From NCBI RefSeq assembly GCF_019059575.1, contig NW_024882890.1, positions 104,819 to 168,818 of the forward strand: a stretch of 64,000 nucleotides of DNA, in the 5' to 3' direction. The stretch comes from Amphibalanus amphitrite (Eukaryota > Arthropoda > Thecostraca > Balanomorpha > Balanidae). Of the stretch, positions 59,171 to 64,000 are shown in pieces (position 1 is the stretch's first letter; each line of letters starts with the position of its first letter). Below the pieces are notes generated by a model, which had not been told where the DNA came from, ran no database searches, and saw nothing but the letters and a program-made list of their open reading frames with translations. The position numbers were made by a program, and so were the translations under genes.

Positions 59171-62100
59171 AGCAAAACAAGGTTGAGTATGGTCCCTGTG
59201 TGTTGTTTCAATTATTTTTTATTGTTAGCAAGACTCAAGTTTCAAACAATCGTGGTGGTCTCCCCGTTGGTTGGGAGCATATTGTACAGCATGCCTAGCA
59301 TTTTTAACTGTACAGGATCTTTTATATTCCCAATTTTCATTTTTAACGAATTTGGCACATCATCGCAACAGTAATACAGCAGATAAAGGTTTTGTAAAGC
59401 GAGTCAAATATCGCAATCCAGCATTTTCCTTTTTTGTGCCTTCAGACACATTCAACATCGTTAATCAATGCTATAACTGTACCTGTGTTGTTCCAAACGA
59501 TGCGTGTCTACCACACTGCTTGCAATTCAACGAGTTCAACAGGGTGGCGGGGGCAAGGTAAGCGTGGAAACGAAATAAAATACCATGTTTATACCCCTTA
59601 TTATAGAAGGAAATTAAAAAACAAACAGACCTACAGACTTTAAGAAGGCATCTTTCGTCGGTTTAATGGAGATAATAATCACATAACTGGTAATAGACAT
59701 TTATATCTAGAATGACGTGTTCTCAAGAAAAGTAACGCATTTCTGTGAATACTCTTTATGCCATTGAATTCTCTCTTGCAGTTCGCTCTTTCAGAAGTCA
59801 TTTGTATCTCATCCCCAGGCAGCTCGGTCGACTTGAAATATTCCGTCATAGCTTTGGCTTCCAGAAATCGTCCGGTCTTTGTGTTCAACAAGGCGTCATA
59901 AAAAGTTATTGCAGCAATGACGCTTCAGGATTCAACCACGTAGTAGTCATCTTGTTGCGAAAATGAACTGGATCTACATTTTAGCATCAAAAATTCCTTG
60001 CAATAAAAAGCATTTGTCCAGCCATGCTGCCTGTTCGCATCATTGATATTCCATAATCACTTTCATGCTACAGCAGTTGTATACATATAGGTGGACTTGA
60101 GAATACGCTACCATTTGTCGCATTTGTCATAAGCATTTCAAAGCTCGAAAGCATGTTACCCTAACCAGCTGCTTAAGTTTGAGGCGCCAGCGTAGCGTAA
60201 CTTTGACGAGTTGAAATGGTGAACACAGAAGTCCCATATTTGTTGGTGAACCGCTTAGCTTCGATTCAACAGATGATGCGGCTTTAACTCTCCGCTGGCT
60301 CGGTACATCATTCGTATGCTAATTTAGGAGCGACAGGCGTTGAAAAACTTAATGAGGCTACAAAACTGAAGAGTAACGATCCTTTAATAATCGTCAAGAA
60401 CAGCGAGCAACTATCTATATAGTACCTTATAGATAAAAATCAATATATTATATTAAGGCATGCGCTGCTTAAGTACTTGCCAATAAAACATTTCTTCATT
60501 CGAAAAAAAAAAATGTAGCTGAATTATACAAACACGAAAATTATGTTGGAACATCAAATTGACAAGAATACATATGCTTATTGAGACAAATGGAATACCA
60601 TTCCTAGAAAGCCCGTATTCTGTCCGGGACAATTTTAGCTCCGGGTAAGTGCTGTGTTTTCATTGGCGTCTGGCGCGCATCAAAGCCGGTGCTCCTCGAC
60701 AGCCAGTCTCCAGACGGGCGCTGTTCGGAGTAGCGAGCCGCCGTGCTCCGTGGCATTAGCAGGGTCGAGAGCCGACGAAAAGACGGGCTCCTTTGACTTG
60801 CAAGTACACGTATGTATGCAAAGCTTGTTATCATTTTCATAATGGCCAATAGCTGCAAGGCTCCGGCATAACAAGCAGCAAAAAACAGTGCTCGCGATGG
60901 TGGAGTCTGATTCGTCGCCTGGCAACCCTTGTTTCCAACTGAGCTAGGTAGAAGATGGCCGCCTTGTGTGTACACAGTCAAACCTGTATGTGAGGTTTGA
61001 CTGTGAGATAGAGTACTTATAAAACGAAGGATAGATGCCATATATTTAGCCAATTATCAAATCTTATATTGGGCATTCATTTCCCTTAAAAACTAGTCAG
61101 TAGTTTAAATTCCTGACAAGTTCTTTCATACTGCATAGCTGATTACGTAAAAATTATTATTGGTGGTGCTGCTGTTTTAACATTCTGTTTAAAGTTACCA
61201 TACTCACAGCGAAAATTGTTATTGTCCATTGTCCATTTCTCCTGGTCGTTGACATGGCGAACTAAATATGCCTGTTTGCTATGTGAAAGGCTAAAACATG
61301 TTTTGATTAAGGATGTACGTTCATAAAAACCGCGCACCAATACAGTACCACACGTCTATCCAGAGTAAAAAATTTAAAACCCACCCTACAAATGAAGTCT
61401 AGATGCTATAAACAATAGCAGAAACAAGAAAACCTTGTTTTGATTGACGTTGTTCAACAAAATTTACTTCACTCCTTACTCTTACCATACCTTTATGTAT
61501 GCTTTATAAGATCGACTTTTTATTTGGTGTTGCCGGGACGGTACGTGGGAAGACGTGCTGAAAATACCGTCCCAGTTTAGCTACCACGAATATAATGTCG
61601 ACCACGAGTATAATGAATATAATTTATACCACGGTATAACCACGAATGAATGTCGAAGCAACAGTTAAAAAGAACTTGTTGGCTTAGGTACTTATGTTGC
61701 TTATCTTGGTGGCTTTTAAAGATTTGAAATTACTGCCGCATGGCAACAACAACAACAAAAGACACATAAACAGCAAAATCAGACGACCACAGCTTCATTT
61801 GCAAGGAACCAAAAACCTCCTTCGCTTTCAATTATTTTACCAACACATAAACCGAAACCGATTTACTGCTTGCTCCTGTCCATACGCTTCAACGACCCCC
61901 ATTCGACCACAGCGCTGACAGGCGCTCTGCGGCCGACCGCCGCCCCTCCACCAATGTCTGTCGGACGACTTTTTTCTCTCGCTTCCCGTCGTCAGGACAT
62001 TTTCAGCTCGCTGTCTGGCTGTCAGGCTGCGGTGTGGCTGGCGCGCTACGGCGACCGCTCCCTCGCCGCCGCGACCCTTGGCGCGGCTCCCCTCAATCCC

Positions 62101-63676
62101 TATCGGTTCCGCCCGGGCGGGCCGACAGTTGGACGTCGCAATCAGCACGCGGGAGCGCCCCCCCCCCGGCCCCCTCCCCCTCCCCCTAACGTCGCAGACG
62201 ACGCGACGACGACGACGGCGACGACGCGGCCGTCGCTGGGATCAGCCAGCCCGGACGGAGATCGAGGGCTGATACGACGGCTCGTGTGGTCTGGACTGAT
62301 AGGGATATCGAGTGGTTCGGACTGATGGGCTGTGTCGGTGGGCTGGACTGATGGAGAGATGCTGGTCCGGGCTGTGGTCTGGGCTAATATGATGGATTGG
62401 CTGGTCTGCGCTATGGTCTGTGGATATATGTGCTGGTGTGTGGTTATTTGTTAGAACCGCTATGTGTGTCCCCGCATGCTAGTGTTTACTGTTTATGGTA
62501 CTGGACCGGTTGTTCCAGGTTATTAGCAAAAGACATCTCGCTAGCTTTTCAAGTAAGCCAATGATTAACAATTTCTTTTTTCTTGCCTGGCATACTCGTA
62601 CGTTAGCGATCAATAGAAGGTTATGTAGCAATTTTCCAAATCTGAAATCTATGAAAACATTGACCTCTGTATACCGTATATAGAGGCCTACAGATGTTTA
62701 TGATGAAACTTATCAAGCTTGCACGGTGTGCATGAAATTCGCTTATCATAAAGCCTGTTGAAAACATCTTAAATACTCAGCAATGCTCAGCCACTTCCAA
62801 TTATTCTCACCTGTGCTTTACTGATGAGTTGCTTTGTGGTGGGCGCCAGCCTTCACCAAAGTTTCGAAGTGACGTCACCTCAGCCCCCGTCACTATTGGG
62901 TGCTCCAGTTACCCACATCACTTCAATCGGTGAGCAGCAACTTTCCAAGAACTTTATGACCTCATCGACAGGTCAGATCTGGAGCTTCCTTTCTCCGTTC
63001 CCCGCCACACTCGACACCAGTTCGCGTGCAGTAACCCATCTCAGCAGCGACACAGCAGACAGTCACTCGCAGACTGGCTGCCAGAGAGCCTCCAGCTGCC
63101 ACCCGGGCCAACCCGTTTTCACCTATCGTCATCCCAAGCTCATTTCTATTCACTCAAAAAACACGTGCAAAAACGCGCTCGGTCTCTGGCGCGTTCCGGC
63201 GCTCGCGCGCGCGCGCGAACTCGCTGAAAGGACTCCACCAGCCGGCCACCCCAGCAGCCGACTCATTCCAACTCATAACTTTCAATTTCAACGGCGAGGT
63301 TTGCTGAATTTATTTATTTGATTTCCCTTTACATGTATTGAGAGCTGCAGCTGGCGGCGTGTGGGAAAGGGTTAGTCGGCGTCGACAACCGCTCGAGCAC
63401 GCTGCCCATCCTCCTTTGTGCGCGGTCGCCGGCAGCCGGGCACCACTTTTGTAACGGCGCAACCCTTCCGGACCGCGCTATTTTTTATCAATTATTTTTT
63501 GCCGCGTCAGTGCGGCCTGAATAGCGCCGGTGGGAAGCGAGAGCCACCAATGATACGAAAAAAAGCGGACTGAAATTCTAGCCCGACAGGCCTGGGAATC
63601 AGTCGATCCGGGATGACAAGAGACACTGTATCGGCGGGGTGGGCCGCCGGCGCAGGATGACAGAGGATGGGAGGGG
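59171..63676. other. Non-coding stretch, no gene seen
   Basis: Mostly AT-rich DNA with GC-rich segments at about 61900-62300 and 63200-63480. It contains the inverted repeat at 60973-61005 and a short CGCG run at about 63205-63217. No supported gene. Confidence 0.5.
60973..61005. repeat. Perfect 13-bp inverted repeat with 7-base loop
   Basis: CACAGTCAAACCT, loop GTATGTG, AGGTTTGACTGTG. The arm resembles terminal repeats of Tc1/mariner-type MITEs, so this may be a solo or almost fully deleted element, but it could also be a functional RNA hairpin. Confidence 0.65.
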
Positions 63677-63696
63677 CGGAGAGAGAGCGAGAGAGG

Positions 63697-63780
<84 letters not shown>
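63677..63780 (+). repeat. (GA)n microsatellite
   Basis: GA dinucleotides with GGA and AGG interruptions. The Arg-Glu frame across it is an artefact. Confidence 0.96.
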
Positions 63781-64000
63781 TACAACGAAGGATTCAATGG
63801 AAAGAGGATGTCGGTGGAGGAGGGAGGATGAGAAACGCGACAAATGCAGGCGTGATCTCGCTGGCAAAAGGTAAGTGCAAAAGGTCTGACACTGAGACGA
63901 TTGGAAGCATGATAATTAACACAAACAGCAAAAGCAAAACAGCATGGACATGAAGATTAAAATACACTTGCACACTTCACATACCGTCAAAGGCTTCGAT

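Noticed and set aside
63639-63870. Possible exon ending at GTAAGT (63871)
   Set aside because: The frame before the donor is mostly a GA repeat and no acceptor or conserved peptide supports it.

Overview
The window is eukaryotic nuclear DNA from an animal. It holds spliced exons with GT/AG borders, many simple repeats, nested transposons and long non-coding stretches. The one gene identified with confidence is the BCL11 zinc-finger repressor (vertebrate BCL11A/BCL11B, insect CG9650 type), on the + strand. The GC-rich background, the CT and GGC repeats, the single divergent BCL11 and a C2HC last finger suggest an arthropod. A crustacean such as a barnacle is my best guess, but nothing here fixes the species.

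Layout. 1-19093 is 5' flank or first intron. It contains one tentative + strand micro-exon (2589-2633) whose phase fits the BCL11 exon at 19094, one tentative - strand exon (2186-2339), several MITEs and tandem repeats. 19094-19480 is the BCL11 exon with the N-terminal zinc-knuckle region. 19481-30314 is an intron of about 10.8 kb carrying a TTAA transposon, a (CT)n tract and two dense transcription-factor site clusters. 30315-32560 is the long last coding exon with six zinc fingers. The 3' UTR runs to about 33960, with AATAAA at 33934.

34211-39264 is a nest of transposons: a TGACCT-rich remnant holding a TTAA element, which itself holds a 1.9-kb hAT element, with a CTAA element alongside. 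41475-41511 is a truncated U2 snRNA copy. 41695-45388 is a 5'-truncated CR1-like retrotransposon on the - strand, split by another CTAA element. 46728-48027 is an hAT-type MITE split by a TTAA element; an unsplit copy of the same MITE lies at 56106-56367. 58268-59170 is a further TTAA element. The rest of 48-64 kb is non-coding, with minisatellites and CT/GA tracts.

The most striking feature is a set of six non-autonomous transposons that share one architecture despite different terminal sequences. All have 4-bp TTAA or CTAA target duplications. All have G-run/spacer/C-run caps inside the terminal repeats. In each, one end is compact while the other has a spacer followed by a second copy of the inner terminal repeat. 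Several are packed with AGGTCA/TGACCT half-sites. The asymmetric ends and TTAA targets point to piggyBac-type mobilisation. All alignments and counts were made by eye.
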